From Pochonia chlamydosporia 170 (taxonomy: Eukaryota; Ascomycota; Sordariomycetes; Hypocreales; Clavicipitaceae): a stretch of 64,000 nt of DNA. The stretch covers positions 1,054,001 through 1,118,000 of the forward strand of contig NC_035794.1 of the NCBI RefSeq assembly GCF_001653235.2. The letters run 5' to 3'. Below the pieces are notes generated by a model. It ran no database searches, was not told the DNA's origin, and saw nothing but the letters and a program-made list of their open reading frames with translations. Below, piece after piece: positions 36,719 through 47,376 of the stretch (position 1 is its first letter; each line of letters begins with the position of its first letter). The position numbers were made by a program, and so were the translations under genes.

Positions 36719-38022
36719 ATGGAAGCTTTTGAAGCCGAGTTGGCCAAGGCAACAGACCAGGGTGACGGACTCAGGGACTTGCTGGGTGCCGTTGCCATGG
36801 TCATTGACAACAACGGTGAGACAGAGCGTTTCTTCTGCGGGGGTTGAAATACGTATATGAAGAAGCTATCTAATTCATACCGGTGACATGAGCAGGAAAT
36901 TTCTTATACCGACATGCTGCTGGACACCAATTCCTTGATATACGTACCAACTCGCCGCCCTTGGATCCGGATTGCACTATATCGCTTACCTCAGCCGGCA
37001 AGTTTATCACTAATATTGCGGCCTTGCAATTAGTAGAACGGGGTATTTTAACGCTTGATGAGCCAATTAGCAAGCATATACCTGAAATTAAGAAATGCCT
37101 GCTTGTCGAGGCAGTAGATGGAGAAATGCGGTTACGTTCTCCAACCCGCGGCATTACTTTGCGCGACCTTATTTTAAGCACAAGTGGTATGGGCACCACT
37201 GATACGTTTCAAGTGCCGCCGCCAGACTTCCCCGATAATGCCCATCCGTTGGTCAAGGAGAAATTTACACAACTCTTCTTTGAGCCTGGCGAGGGCTTTG
37301 AGTACGGGAATAGTGTCTATTGCGTGCAGCTACTCGTTGAGCGGCTTGGCGATAAGGACCGCTTTACGCAGTACGTTGACCACCACATCTTTGCCACGCT
37401 TGGTATGACTGCTTCCACCTACCGGCCGACTCTGGTTCCGCACGTCTGGGCGCGTCGCCTGCAGATGGTAGAGCGTGTAAGCAAAGTGGACGATGAAGCC
37501 TCGACGACGGATGGCAAGGCCCGCCTTGTGGCTCGTGATAAGGACACGTACGGCCTGACATGCAGTATATCTGATCTTGCACGGCTCTTTGGGGATATCA
37601 TGTCGCCGGACTGTAAGCTGCTACAGCGCCAAGAACACCGTGATCTATTTTTCACGCCGCAGTTAACGCCCGGTGGTAATGCGCACCAGTCGCTGCTGGC
37701 TGAAACCACCAACTATGGCTTCCTTCTCCCCCTCGAACAAGACGTATCAATTTCCCATAAGGTATCATGGGCGTTGACGCCACCTCCGGCCATAAACTGG
37801 ACCGCGGCGGGCGCTCTTATTGAAGAGGATAATACCCTTCCAGGCTCAGGCATCCCCAAAGGAACTGTCGCATTTGAAGGACAGCCTAATATCATCTGGA
37901 CTATGAATCGCGAAAAGGGGCGCATGATGCTTTTTGGCACCCAGTTGCTGCCTGGGTATGATGTAAAAGCACATAATCTTGCAGTGAACTTTTTATATGA
38001 CGCTTGGAAGACGTTTGGCTAG
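36719..38022 (+). CDS. Beta-lactamase-fold serine hydrolase/transacylase-like protein
   Basis: Exons 36719-36815 and 36896-38022 give 407 aa, the usual size of class C-like PF00144 proteins. The nucleophile motif SxxK is SAGK (65-68) in the context ISLTSAGKFITNIAALQLVERG, and the second motif YxN is FEYGN (Y169, N171). Fungal members include esterases and the acyltransferase LovD, which decorates polyketides; the sequence alone does not separate these. No signal peptide is seen, so a cytoplasmic enzyme is likely. It lies about 20 kb from nothing comparable and within 5 kb of the isocyanide-cluster edge, so membership in that cluster is possible but unproven. Confidence 0.85.
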
Positions 38023-38191
38023 CTTGAGTTGACTAGGATTATAAGGTATCAACGTCAGAATGTGCTCCCGGCGATCAGAGTCTGGTGTCGGCAAGAGCCT
38101 AAACCTGAGCCTGAGCCTTAAAATGAAACTGGAATACTGTCTGGTCTTTTATCCCTCTTTTCAGTTCCCTCTCTAGTCTCAATACTCCAAC

Positions 38192-38872
38192 TTATTCGTA
38201 TTGAGCGCCGAGCCACTTGAATTTGAGCATACCCTCCTTGTCACTACCCATCTCTTCCCTCATTCTCCGTTCGAATAAACGTCTGCCATCACTGTCAAAC
38301 AGGTCTCTCTGACCATACTTTGTAACACTTCTAATGACTATAGTCCTCAAATTTGGAAGACGGTCAATCGCATCCTTCCATCCAGAACAATAATCCATAT
38401 CGTGGAGCAAATACCACCGTCCTGCGTTCCTGCTCCTGACCCATTCGACATACAATTCAATATCACGAATCCACCACCTCTGATCGTACCCCAAGCCAGA
38501 CATAAACCTTCGCAGATGCTCTGAGTTGTGGAAACTAAACGTATTCCCTTTATAGAATGCCTCAGCACCGGCAAAATACAGACTCCGACAGGTCAGCAGA
38601 ACGCTGAGCAGAGGAGAATGCGGACTTTTCATTGCAGTGCTCGACTTCCTTTCAAATCGACGTTTGGAGTGTAGCACAAGGACGTAATCATCAGCCAGAA
38701 TGGGAGTGACAATGCTGAGGAGTATTTCGTGTGGTAGTCGTGATAAATGCGGCAGTTGAAGCGATTCATGTGGTCGAGAAATCGGTGATTCCGCAGGAGA
38801 GTCAATATGGATCATCTTGGAGCTATCCTGAGAACTCGAGACCCTGTTTCTCTTGCTGTTTTTGCTTGCCAT
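38192..38872 (-). CDS. F-box-like/DUF7730-type hypothetical protein
   Basis: A single-exon gene of 226 aa. After a polar Ser-rich N-terminus it shows LSRLPHEILLSIVTPILADD, then LLSVLLTCRSLYFAGAEAFYKGNTFSFHN, the pattern of fungal F-box-like proteins in which a short Leu-Pro-x-Glu-Ile helix is followed by a cysteine-containing helix and a YxxNxF element. Many are substrate adaptors of SCF ubiquitin ligases, though others lack any known partner. The remainder (WWIRDIELYVEWVRSRN...) has no motif I can name. Confidence 0.65.
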   Translation of the reverse strand: MASKNSKRNRVSSSQDSSKMIHIDSPAESPISRPHESLQLPHLSRLPHEILLSIVTPILADDYVLVLHSKRRFERKSSTAMKSPHSPLLSVLLTCRSLYFAGAEAFYKGNTFSFHNSEHLRRFMSGLGYDQRWWIRDIELYVEWVRSRNAGRWYLLHDMDYCSGWKDAIDRLPNLRTIVIRSVTKYGQRDLFDSDGRRLFERRMREEMGSDKEGMLKFKWLGAQYE

Positions 38873-39237
38873 GATGTTTGTTTATCTAAGATGGTAGAGG
38901 GGATATTGTGAAAAGCCTTGTTGAAATTTGCCTTGAGTTTTCACGCGCTGAATCGGAGCGGGGATGGCTTTGGAGAACACTAATATCTTACACGCAGGAG
39001 ACGCTTTTGCACAAAAACTTTACTATTTATTAGTTAGTCACACTAAGGTTACACACTAACAATACCGCGCTGTCCAATGCAGTATGGTGCTCTATGTGAT
39101 ACTTTTTCGCTGTGCGAAGCGCAGATATGATGGCCCATGGAGTGACTTGCCATTCTCGACAGAAGAATAAAAAACCTTGACACAACAATGGAACAGCCCG
39201 CGACCTAATGAGGGCCGGATCCTTCACGAAAAGCTCG
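38873..39237. other. Intergenic between F-box-like and MFS genes
   Basis: Promoter of the F-box-like gene and 3' flank of the MFS gene; nothing else seen. Confidence 0.5.
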
Positions 39238-41157
39238 CTAGCCTTGCGCCAGGGACACGGTGAAGGCCGACAACGCCAATAAAGGCACGCCAATATAACG
39301 TGTCTGCTCAGGAAATGCTAATGTGATGAACTTTCTCACAACACCGGACCTATGGAGTGCTAGCGCCAATGATGTCCATGGAACCGTAAGACTTTCATAA
39401 TTGTCAGCAAGCAAAGCAATCAAATCGGGGGCATGACTAGACTCACCCAGCACAGAGCCTCCAACGAGCACTAGGTCCAGAACAGCAAAACCCGTAAAGA
39501 GCCACGCAATGCCCATTCGATCTACCAAGGGGGGATAGAGCACAGCAGCAATTGCGGCTCCAGGATTCCGTAACATGTTCCCCAAAGCAAATGCTCCGGC
39601 AGCCTGAAGAGGTACACATTCACCGAGAAACGCGGCTGTAGCGACAAATACCCAGCTCATACCAAATCCAGCTGCAACGTCCCCAGTCAATATAAATCCG
39701 GTAGCTAGCAGCTTTAATTCATCGGGCAATTAGGTACTTACTTAGAAATGTTGCAACCAGAACCGCAGCAACATGTAACGACTTGTGAATAAACCATCCG
39801 AACATGGCCGTACCAGCGACACACAAAAGCACACCCCATATCTGATCAACCAGCCGGGTCTCCGGTTCAACCTTGGACCCCGGCGAAGCTGCTACGAGCC
39901 TCTTTCGACGCCAGTCGCTGAGTCTGCCACCGATGAGAGATCCAATCATCAAAGCTACACCGGCCGCAATGTAGCCAAAACCAACCGCTGTTGTTGACCA
40001 GCGATACCCGTCTTCAAGGGCATGTGGCAACGCGACCATCATAGCAAAATATGTCGAATAGAGCATGGCGGTGTTTACTGATACGATTCCGATTGGGGGG
40101 TAAGCGAACAGCTTCCAGTAGCCGATAAGTGTTGGTTTTGGTGGCTTTTGGCCACGTTCATCTTCTGGTGCTGTATCGGAAGTGATCTTGGGAGGGAAGA
40201 GAACCCAGCTTTTGCCAGCGTATAGTTGTCCGTTTCCAACTCGATATCGAAGAGTTTCAGGAAGCATCAGTACAATAACCACCAAAATAACAGCTGAGAG
40301 TATGGCTGCGGCAAATGTCAGCAAGACGACCTCGATTCAGACAACTGCTCGACAAACCTGCAAACGCTGGGACCCATCTCCAATTGAGCTTCCCGCCTAA
40401 TGCAGACCCTAAAACGGGTCCAAAGACGGGACCGCATTGTGGCCCAAGAAGAAACATGGACATTGCAGTTGCGCGGTTCTTGGGTTCTATGATCTGCGAA
40501 GAACTTTAGCAGGTTGGTCATTACAGCAGTCATGCATTAAACTAACATCTGCAACGGCACCAGCGCCCATCGACATGAATGCTGCCGAGCCGAATGCGTG
40601 AACAATACGCAGAAACATGAGGCTACCAAAATTTTTGGGAAGCGCGGCAAGAAGGATATTAGATATAATGAATACCGTTAAAGCTATGATATAAATTGGT
40701 CGTCTCCCTCTCAAATCGGCAAAGCTGGACCAAAATAAAGGCTATTGGACAAATCAACAGACTGCAGCAACGGCATTCGCTTCAAATGACCTACAGCAAT
40801 TGCAAACGTAACCATGAACACGGAGACAGTTGCGTTGATACTGGTACTTCCAACACCGAACTCCCTCTCCAAAAGAGGCAGAATGGGCAAGTACATACCA
40901 CCGGACAAAGGCCCCAATGCTCCCGTACTCGTAATAATTCCCAGGAGCAGTCGCCGTCGCCCAGGAGTCAAGGCAGAGTACGTAGGTGGTGTTGGAGGCA
41001 CCTCTTGTTCATAATCAGGATTGCTCACAAGGGATAGTGAAATCGCAGGCTCCTTTACTGAATCCTCGACTTGATCGGCCGGAGCGATATCAGCATTTCG
41101 TTCGTCATTTGGTATCGCGGAGCGATGAGGCTCCTGCGAAGCGTGGTCTTCAGACAT
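39238..41157 (-). CDS. MFS transporter, polyamine/drug DHA1 type
   Basis: Five exons fit: 41157-40795, 40741-40547, 40493-40358, 40305-39742 and 39671-39238, giving about 563 aa. Helix 1 begins after TYSALTPGRRRLLLGIITS, motif A is SSFADLRGRRPIYIIALTVF, and motif C-like LLGPQCGPVFGPVLGSALGG is the antiporter motif of the 12-helix drug:H+ group. A central loop with KPPKPTLIGYWKLFAYPPI links the halves. The last intron has two possible acceptors; the 70-bp choice was preferred because the other would be only 37 bp. Divergent from the Atg22-like gene at 42059, so it may be the cluster exporter, an inference. Confidence 0.83.
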
Positions 41158-42058
41158 GCTGCATATTCTCCAGAGAACGAGTCGTCATACCCGGTCAAGG
41201 CGAAGTAGCGTTGACAAGCACCCTTGGTGTTACGATGTGTATCAATGTTGACAAGGCAAAAATAGAACTTTGATTATTGTCAAGGTTCAGAATTGAACGG
41301 GCAAGGGGTCGAGCAATGAGTAAGCATGAGATTTTCCCATGCGTGTCTCATATTCCCGTGCCTGCACAGTACAAACTGCAGGTTGTAGTTTCCGAGTACT
41401 TCGTTATCTTGTGTCCATAATTCGCCTAAAGACATCCAGATTTAGCAAGCACATCTGGTAAATTGAATGGCTGGCCACAACATTGAAGCTGATTGTATGC
41501 ACCTAGTTAACCGATCCTTCCCAAGCAGAACCTGCTTCACCTGTTGGTTACACTGCTTTAAGAAGCTCGGGCACTTTCCACACCACCTAATCTGCAATTG
41601 GTAAGCAATTGCTGTTATGTCTGTCTGCGCGAGAATGAGCAAGTTTGTCGTCTCACAGACGTACGCTGGGATTGGCGCGTGGTCAAGAACTTTGTATTGT
41701 TTGGTGGGATTTGCACCCACGACGACTGCTTGTGTAACAAGTCAGAATCGCACAATGCATTCCTATATGTTGTACTCCCCAACTAGAAAGAAACATGGGA
41801 TGTTTTTAGGCGCTATTTACTCTTGGCGTGACGCTGAGTTGGGTGCTCAGCAACCAGATGCCATGAGCTGTGAAACTTGCTCAGTGGCCCTTGCTCATCA
41901 TGGCCAGGCATGGTCAGCTCGCATGTATTAATATGTGTATGTCGTATTTTATTTTTATTGACATGTTCTGTCGGATCTCCTGGCCCTATGCGCCTTCTCC
42001 ATCGGCGGAAAAGGATACGACATTCTAGAATCACGGCGGGAGCCATCCATCGGACACG
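41158..42058. promoter_or_regulatory. Divergent promoter region, MFS / Atg22-like transporter
   Basis: About 0.9 kb between two divergent transporter genes. A tRNA T-arm-like hairpin around 41703-41722 was seen but no complete tRNA. Confidence 0.45.
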
Positions 42059-43987
42059 ATGAGCGACAACAGCCAAGCAAAACTATCCCGGAAAAGCTCG
42101 GATACCGACAGAAGGGTGTATCTCGATACAGATGGTGAACGCAATGATGGCGAGACATCATTGGTGGATGGTGATGACGCTGCGGCTCCGTTGGGCTCGA
42201 AGAAGGCATTATAGGCGTGGCTAATTCTATGTTTTTCGGTTCGCCAGTCTCATCGCTTCATGATACTTGCGACAAGTCACTAATTCCATTCCAAATAGAC
42301 GGGGCCTACGAGCGGCATGGTTAACAACTATGTGACAGCGAGCATTCAATCCGCTGCTAATGCCGTGGGACGCATTCCCGGCACAACCAAACCATGTGCT
42401 CGACGAGGAGAGATCAAGTGTGTTGTGAAGCTGGGAGGCAGAGATGTTGACTACCTCAGTTATCTGTGAGTACTTTGCACAAGTGTTCCTATAGTAAAAC
42501 AATCATGAATTCTGAACAGTGGCCGTGTTATTAACTCTATGCAGACTCTATTTGCGCTCCATCAGCAGGGCATGTGAAGGCGTTGTGTCAATATTGGCCG
42601 CCGGCGCTGCTGACTTTTCCGACTACCGTAAAACAATGCTCATGTGCTCCATTTACATTTTTGGGGCGCTCGCATTACCTTTCGCCGGGTTGACTGGCAA
42701 CTCTTATGCTCATCTGAATGCGCTGTCCACTTTATATGTGATCATTACGACCGTTGCCGGCGTGTATCTGGTTATTGAAGCATCGTACATTCCCATTTTT
42801 ATGCGATCCGTTGGTTTGTTTCGGCCGAGAGCCAGGCTCCAAGACGTACCGGAGACTCAACCGGAGACTCAACCGGCGGAATCAAACAACCGAATTTGGA
42901 TAAAGGGAAGTGTTGTTAGCGTTCTCGGCCTCGTGTCTAGTAACCTGGGAGCTATCGTTGCTCTGCTTATAGGTGTGATAATTACGTACACGAGGGGAAG
43001 CTACGTCCAAGAAGGCTACTTTAAGTACGTTTCATTGAAGTGAAGTTGGGGCCGACATACGAATGCTGATCAATGCCGTCTAGCTTTCTCCTTGCCATTA
43101 CAATAGGCGGCTGCCTCACAAGTACGACACTTGAACCAATCTTCAGGAAATTGAGGTTAATTCTAACTACGTCTAGTAATTTGCGCCATTGTCGGTCATA
43201 TTCTACTACCAAATGTTCCCGGAGCAGCTCGTCCCAAGGGAAAGGCAATATTCTTGCTTCCATTACGCACATGTAAGTCCATGCCGACGTTGCAAATACC
43301 GCCTCTAATACCGCCTCAGGGCTCCGATTACTGGGTTCCATCCGTCAATACCCAAATGCCTTCAAGCTCTGCATCGGCTGGGTACTATGGAACACTGGAT
43401 ACAGCAACTTTCACTGTCTCCTTAGCGCCTTGTTCCTCGAAATTGCGGGTATCCAAAGAGGCAGTAACATATACACCGTCTACAGCTTCTTGATGGTTAT
43501 TTTTGCATGCATGGGATCCCTCAGCTGGATGTTTGGGTTCCGCCACGCGAAACTACACATCAAAAGCTGGGCTTACATCTTCCCGGGGGTCAACATCCTT
43601 TGCGTGTTTTGGGGTTGCTTGGGCATTGGCGCCAATGTTCCCATTGGATACAAACGACAGGCCGAGTTTTGGGTCGCCGACTTCCTGTTTATGAGCACAA
43701 GCAGTGCCCTACGCTCTCTTAATCGAGTGCTCTACGCGTCTCTCATTCCCAAGGGGTCAGTGGCAGCTTTCTTCGGTTTGGAAATCACGCTGGACTTGGC
43801 AACGGGTTGGATCAACCCATTGGTACAGGGGATTATTCAAAACAACACACATAATTTGAGATTTCCCATGATACCGAATCTGTTGCTTATGCTGATCTCC
43901 CTCGGCCTGTATATTTGGACGGATATCGACCAGGGCATGCTGGACGCCGAGACACCTATCGCTGCTGAGCGGGCACCGGAATCTTGA
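42059..43987 (+). pseudogene. Atg22-like MFS (vacuole effluxer type) with in-frame TAG near the N-terminus
   Basis: Six exons fit (42059-42238, 42299-42465, 42545-43024, 43084-43121, 43177-43272, 43320-43987), 542 codons apart from one TAG at 42212-42214. After it the frame resumes as AWLILCFSTGPTSGM, the expected first helix of the Atg22-like family. Later landmarks are AADFSDYRKTML, ALALPFAGLTGN, LLPNVPGAARPKGKA, YPNAFKLCIGWVLWNTGYSN and a C-terminal SLIPKGSVAAFFGLEI. Yeast Atg22 exports amino acids from the vacuole; fungal paralogues often sit in metabolite clusters. A 51-bp in-frame intron (GTGGAT...TATAG, 42164-42214) could remove the stop, but its donor is weak and no branch site is seen. 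So: nonsense allele, sequencing error or unusual intron. Confidence 0.7.
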
Positions 43988-44422
43988 GACGATGATGTGG
44001 GCTTTGGTGAAAATTTCGCAGAATTCTCCGCCGCTTCCAATATAACGAATGAAGCATGCCATCGATTCTTTTCGAATCTGCGCGCTGATACCAGCCGTTC
44101 TCTTGGCCGCATGCGAGTGAGGCAGCTTTTGGAAGAATGAGAAGGTGGGGGCGACTTGGCATGTTTATTTATACAGAATACCGTACAATAAATCGACATA
44201 GCTGACGGTGGTATTATTTGGAGGTTACTGCATGAGACTGCCGCATAAACTCATTTTGACGTCCAATGTAACATTGGAACCGCTATTTCCATCTCTACTC
44301 TAACAAGGTGGTCAGCAAGGTGGAGATTCAAAGCAATAATATGACATGAGCCAATCAGACAAATTTTGTTTCCGGTGTAACGCCTCACAGAAGATTCCTC
44401 CGTTTCCATCAACTGTTCATTC
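43988..44422. other. Intergenic
   Basis: Between the Atg22-like gene and the small gene at 44423. Promoter for the latter; nothing else recognised. Confidence 0.5.
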
Positions 44423-44812
44423 ATGGGTAGTACGACCATGGCACTAATCAAAGCAACCGACGGCGACCGCGTTCTAGACGACCCATCTGACGAACAGCTG
44501 CACGACCTGCTTGCAGACATGAACTTGTCGTGTAACTTTGTCATCGTGGAGCGGCTTGACCGTGGTGGTGAGCACTACATCCAAGTAGCTTTGAGCGAGG
44601 AACCAAACTACGGGAGCTATCAGGTTGAATACCGTGATGGCAGGCCGGACGCGCACTTTGAAGCAACTGTCCTGAGGGACTCGGACTGGGATAGCATTCT
44701 CGACCACGGCTTCGAACGGGTCATGCAGGTGGTTTGCGATTGGGTTGCTGACAATGCACGTTGGCGTACGGCGCTGCCCTGGAAGCCATTGGTTCTAAGT
44801 AATAATCAATAA
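44423..44812 (+). CDS. Small acidic orphan protein, Imm1-like pattern
   Basis: An intact single-exon frame of 129 aa. The pattern LDDPSDEQLHDLLADM, then NFVIVERLDRGGEHYIQVAL, then YQVEYRDGRPDAHFEATVL and a C-terminal WRTALPWKPL resembles small actinobacterial proteins of the Imm1 type, known from memory only. It has no signal peptide or membrane segment. It lies inside the isocyanide block, its 3' end 96 bases from the end of the convergent P450. Function is unknown: it might be a bystander, a folding or binding partner, or an acquired bacterial-type gene. Confidence 0.6.
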   Translation: MGSTTMALIKATDGDRVLDDPSDEQLHDLLADMNLSCNFVIVERLDRGGEHYIQVALSEEPNYGSYQVEYRDGRPDAHFEATVLRDSDWDSILDHGFERVMQVVCDWVADNARWRTALPWKPLVLSNNQ

Positions 44813-44908
44813 CCCGGACCAACCGTCCGACATCAAGCTATCTACGGCATTCTATGGAGTCTTTAATTCCAGAACGGACTGTGTCGCTAGTGGGCTTCCC
44901 GAACTATC

Positions 44909-46643
44909 TCAGGCAGACTGGGGTGTGTTCTGCGCGGGCAATGGGCTTCCCGTCTCCCTCTCTTCGAATATCAAGCGCAGATTTCTGGGATATAGTGGAC
45001 CAGCCTGTGAGAATGGTAGATTAGCATTGAAAAGCTCCTTTGGCAATGTTTTCAATCCACCGAAGGATCAACATACCGGAGTCATTCTATCCCGCCACGT
45101 TGGATCAAGGCGCCAGCGAAGACTCGTCACAAGAACATACAAAGTCGCCTTTAACTGCAAGACTGCAAACCGCTCTCCCAGACAAGCCCGCTGCCCACCG
45201 TGGAAAGAGATGAACTCCGCACGGGCTCTTCGTCGTCTGTACTCCTTCTGGATGTCCACGCATGACTGGCCCCAACGACGTGGCCGGAACTTCTCTGCAT
45301 CTTCTCCCCAGGCCATGGGGTCACGGTTCGTGGAATAGCAGTTATAACCAACGTATGTGCCTGCCGGGATGAGAATCTCGCCTCCTAGGTTAATTGCGGT
45401 GGAAACACGTCGGTTAATGAGCTGTCCTATAGGCGGGAACAGTCTCAGACATTCGTATATAGTTGAGGCTAGTAATGGCAGACCTTGCAGGTGTTCCTGG
45501 CTGATCTCTTCGTTAGGAGCGTGTGTCAGCTCATTGAACAGCTGTTCTTGTAGGTCCTGCGTAGACGTTAGCCTAATTCTAGATACAAAAGCTCCTCACT
45601 TACAGGATGCTTGGCAAGTAAATACAGGATGGATATAATTGCCAACTGGGGATTCTCTTGACCAGCCACGAATAGTATGGTGACATTATCCCGGAATTGC
45701 TTTTCTGTTAATATCCCAGCATTTCTAGCCTCTAGAAGAGTCCTTGGTAGCTGGCTTTGTTGATCCTTCTCAGATTTGTCAGATTTGTTAGAGTTGTGTC
45801 CATTTTCCAATGCCAGTACCAAATGGTCTGTAAAGTGCGATGCGAGTTGCCTAGCCCGTTGTCTGCTAGGAAACGGTAGATTATCCAGAAATGGGAAATT
45901 CATAAAGATGGGTTTGAAGATTTCCCTCTTCATCTGGTACTGTATCCGATGCAGGTAGGCGTCCTCTGAATGTAAAGTCTGCACGGCAAACACAAATGTC
46001 AGCTAATATGACATTCTCCCATCAAATATCACTCATTTTAGTTGGTTACAGGAACTACACTTACACCAAAATCGACATTGTATTGCAGTTGGCCAAAGTT
46101 TGCGATCGTGTACCGCTGCACGCTCTCCTGGACGCCGACACCACCTGCTGTCGCTCGGGCTTGTAAATCGACAAAGATGCTGCATAGCCTTCTGGCATTC
46201 CCAATTAAAATACCAAAATCAGGAGCCATTTGGAGTCCAGGCTTAATAAGTTGCGTGTACAGCTTCCACGTCTCTCCATGGCTAGATATAACGTTATCTC
46301 CCAGAAGCGTAGCCAAGACACTGTTGGGGATTTTCTTAAAGTTGCCGCTTTTTTTATATATATCCTCGCGCTTGAAAATCTCGGCCAAATATTCCGGCTT
46401 GTGAACCAACAAGTTCCACTGTGCCGCGAAGAAGATCTTTACAGCGCCATGCTTCCTTAGCGGTTCATCAATATACTTCTTAAATATCTCTTGCTGGTCA
46501 ACGTCCTTGAAAAGTGGCAGCAATGCCACCCAGAACGATATCGTTGGTATTCCGCGAACTTGCTTCAACGGCCATAGAAAATAATTTAGTCCGAGGACTA
46601 AAACAATAGCAATAAAAACAGCTGCTAGGACCGTGGCTGCCAT
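44909..46643 (-). CDS. Cytochrome P450, Dit2/CYP56-like, of the isocyanide cluster
   Basis: Four exons, 46643-46065, 45978-45604, 45556-45077 and 45004-44909, give 509 aa. An N-terminal membrane anchor (VLAAVFIAIVLVLGLNYFLW) is followed by the full P450 domain: I-helix FVAGQENPQL (AGQEN at 298-302), ExxR as ECLR (353-356), and the heme loop FHGGQRACLGERFA with axial Cys443. The last exon restores the usual end TPAGPLYPRNLRLIFEERE. In most P450s the I-helix reads AGxDT or AGHET; the Asn in AGQEN recalls yeast Dit2 (CYP56), which oxidises formyl-tyrosine during dityrosine synthesis. It shares a 733-bp divergent promoter with the isocyanide synthase, the same layout as yeast DIT1-DIT2. Confidence 0.9.
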
Positions 46644-47376
46644 AACGTCTGGTGTCGCGTGTGCGGAGAGACCACGCTACGAAATGAGAAGCTTCACCAA
46701 ACCCTAACCGTCTCTTCAACTCAAAATAGACTTTGCTTTGTTTCATGACTAATCACAGTAGTCGATAAGAGTTTGTAGTGCCAACACTCGCACATTGTGT
46801 TTATGCCATCTGCACGAGTGAATCAACACAGACGACAGCTCACCTTGTGCTACCCACAGGAATAAGCAAGTGTGAGACATAAAAACAAAATGGGTGTCCT
46901 TGACAGCATGATGCAGTCAGGCTCTGCTTCCAATAAAAGACTGCTTGTGGTAAATTTCCACGAATAAATACTCCCCGATCGTTTAGTCTTCCGACGCGAG
47001 GTTAGGCTCTAGAATGTCGCGCTCCAACGTGACGACGTCTTGCTAGCTCCGAAATTGTTTGAGTTACAACACGCCGCACGCCTCGTGATCTAGTTTCGCT
47101 ATATGCATCGATGATGACTGGGGATTCAATCCTTCATCACTAAGCCATATATATGTTGAGGCTGATGCATCACGAAGTACAGTCACAATCATCCTCGCGA
47201 CCTTCGTCTGATGCTTAAAATGGGGCAACAGGCACGGCAAAATTTCATGATTCAGAGATAGAACTCGTGTCTGCATCCACAGTTCTACCACTTTGGTACG
47301 ACATCGAGTACTTCATTCTCATTCTTATTCCTTCCTTCACCCCTTGACATGCGGAAGCCTTCGATCCACTGATGCA
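46644..47376. promoter_or_regulatory. Bidirectional promoter of P450 and isocyanide synthase
   Basis: The 733-bp region between divergent start codons. Two ACGT cores lie 8 bp apart at 47027-47030 and 47035-47038 within AACGTGACGACGTCT, which could be bZIP sites. A TATA-like CATATATATG lies at about 47146-47155, some 220 bases from the synthase ATG. Regulatory roles are inferred. Confidence 0.5.

Noticed and set aside
39672..39741. Shorter 37-bp version of the last MFS intron (acceptor at 39705)
   Set aside because: Below the usual minimum for fungal introns; the 70-bp alternative keeps the frame and has a branch-like TGAC.
41700..41725. tRNA-like T-arm hairpin (GTGGG / CCCAC with 7-base loop) on the minus strand
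   Set aside because: No matching acceptor stem, D-arm or sound 7-base anticodon loop could be placed, so no tRNA is called.
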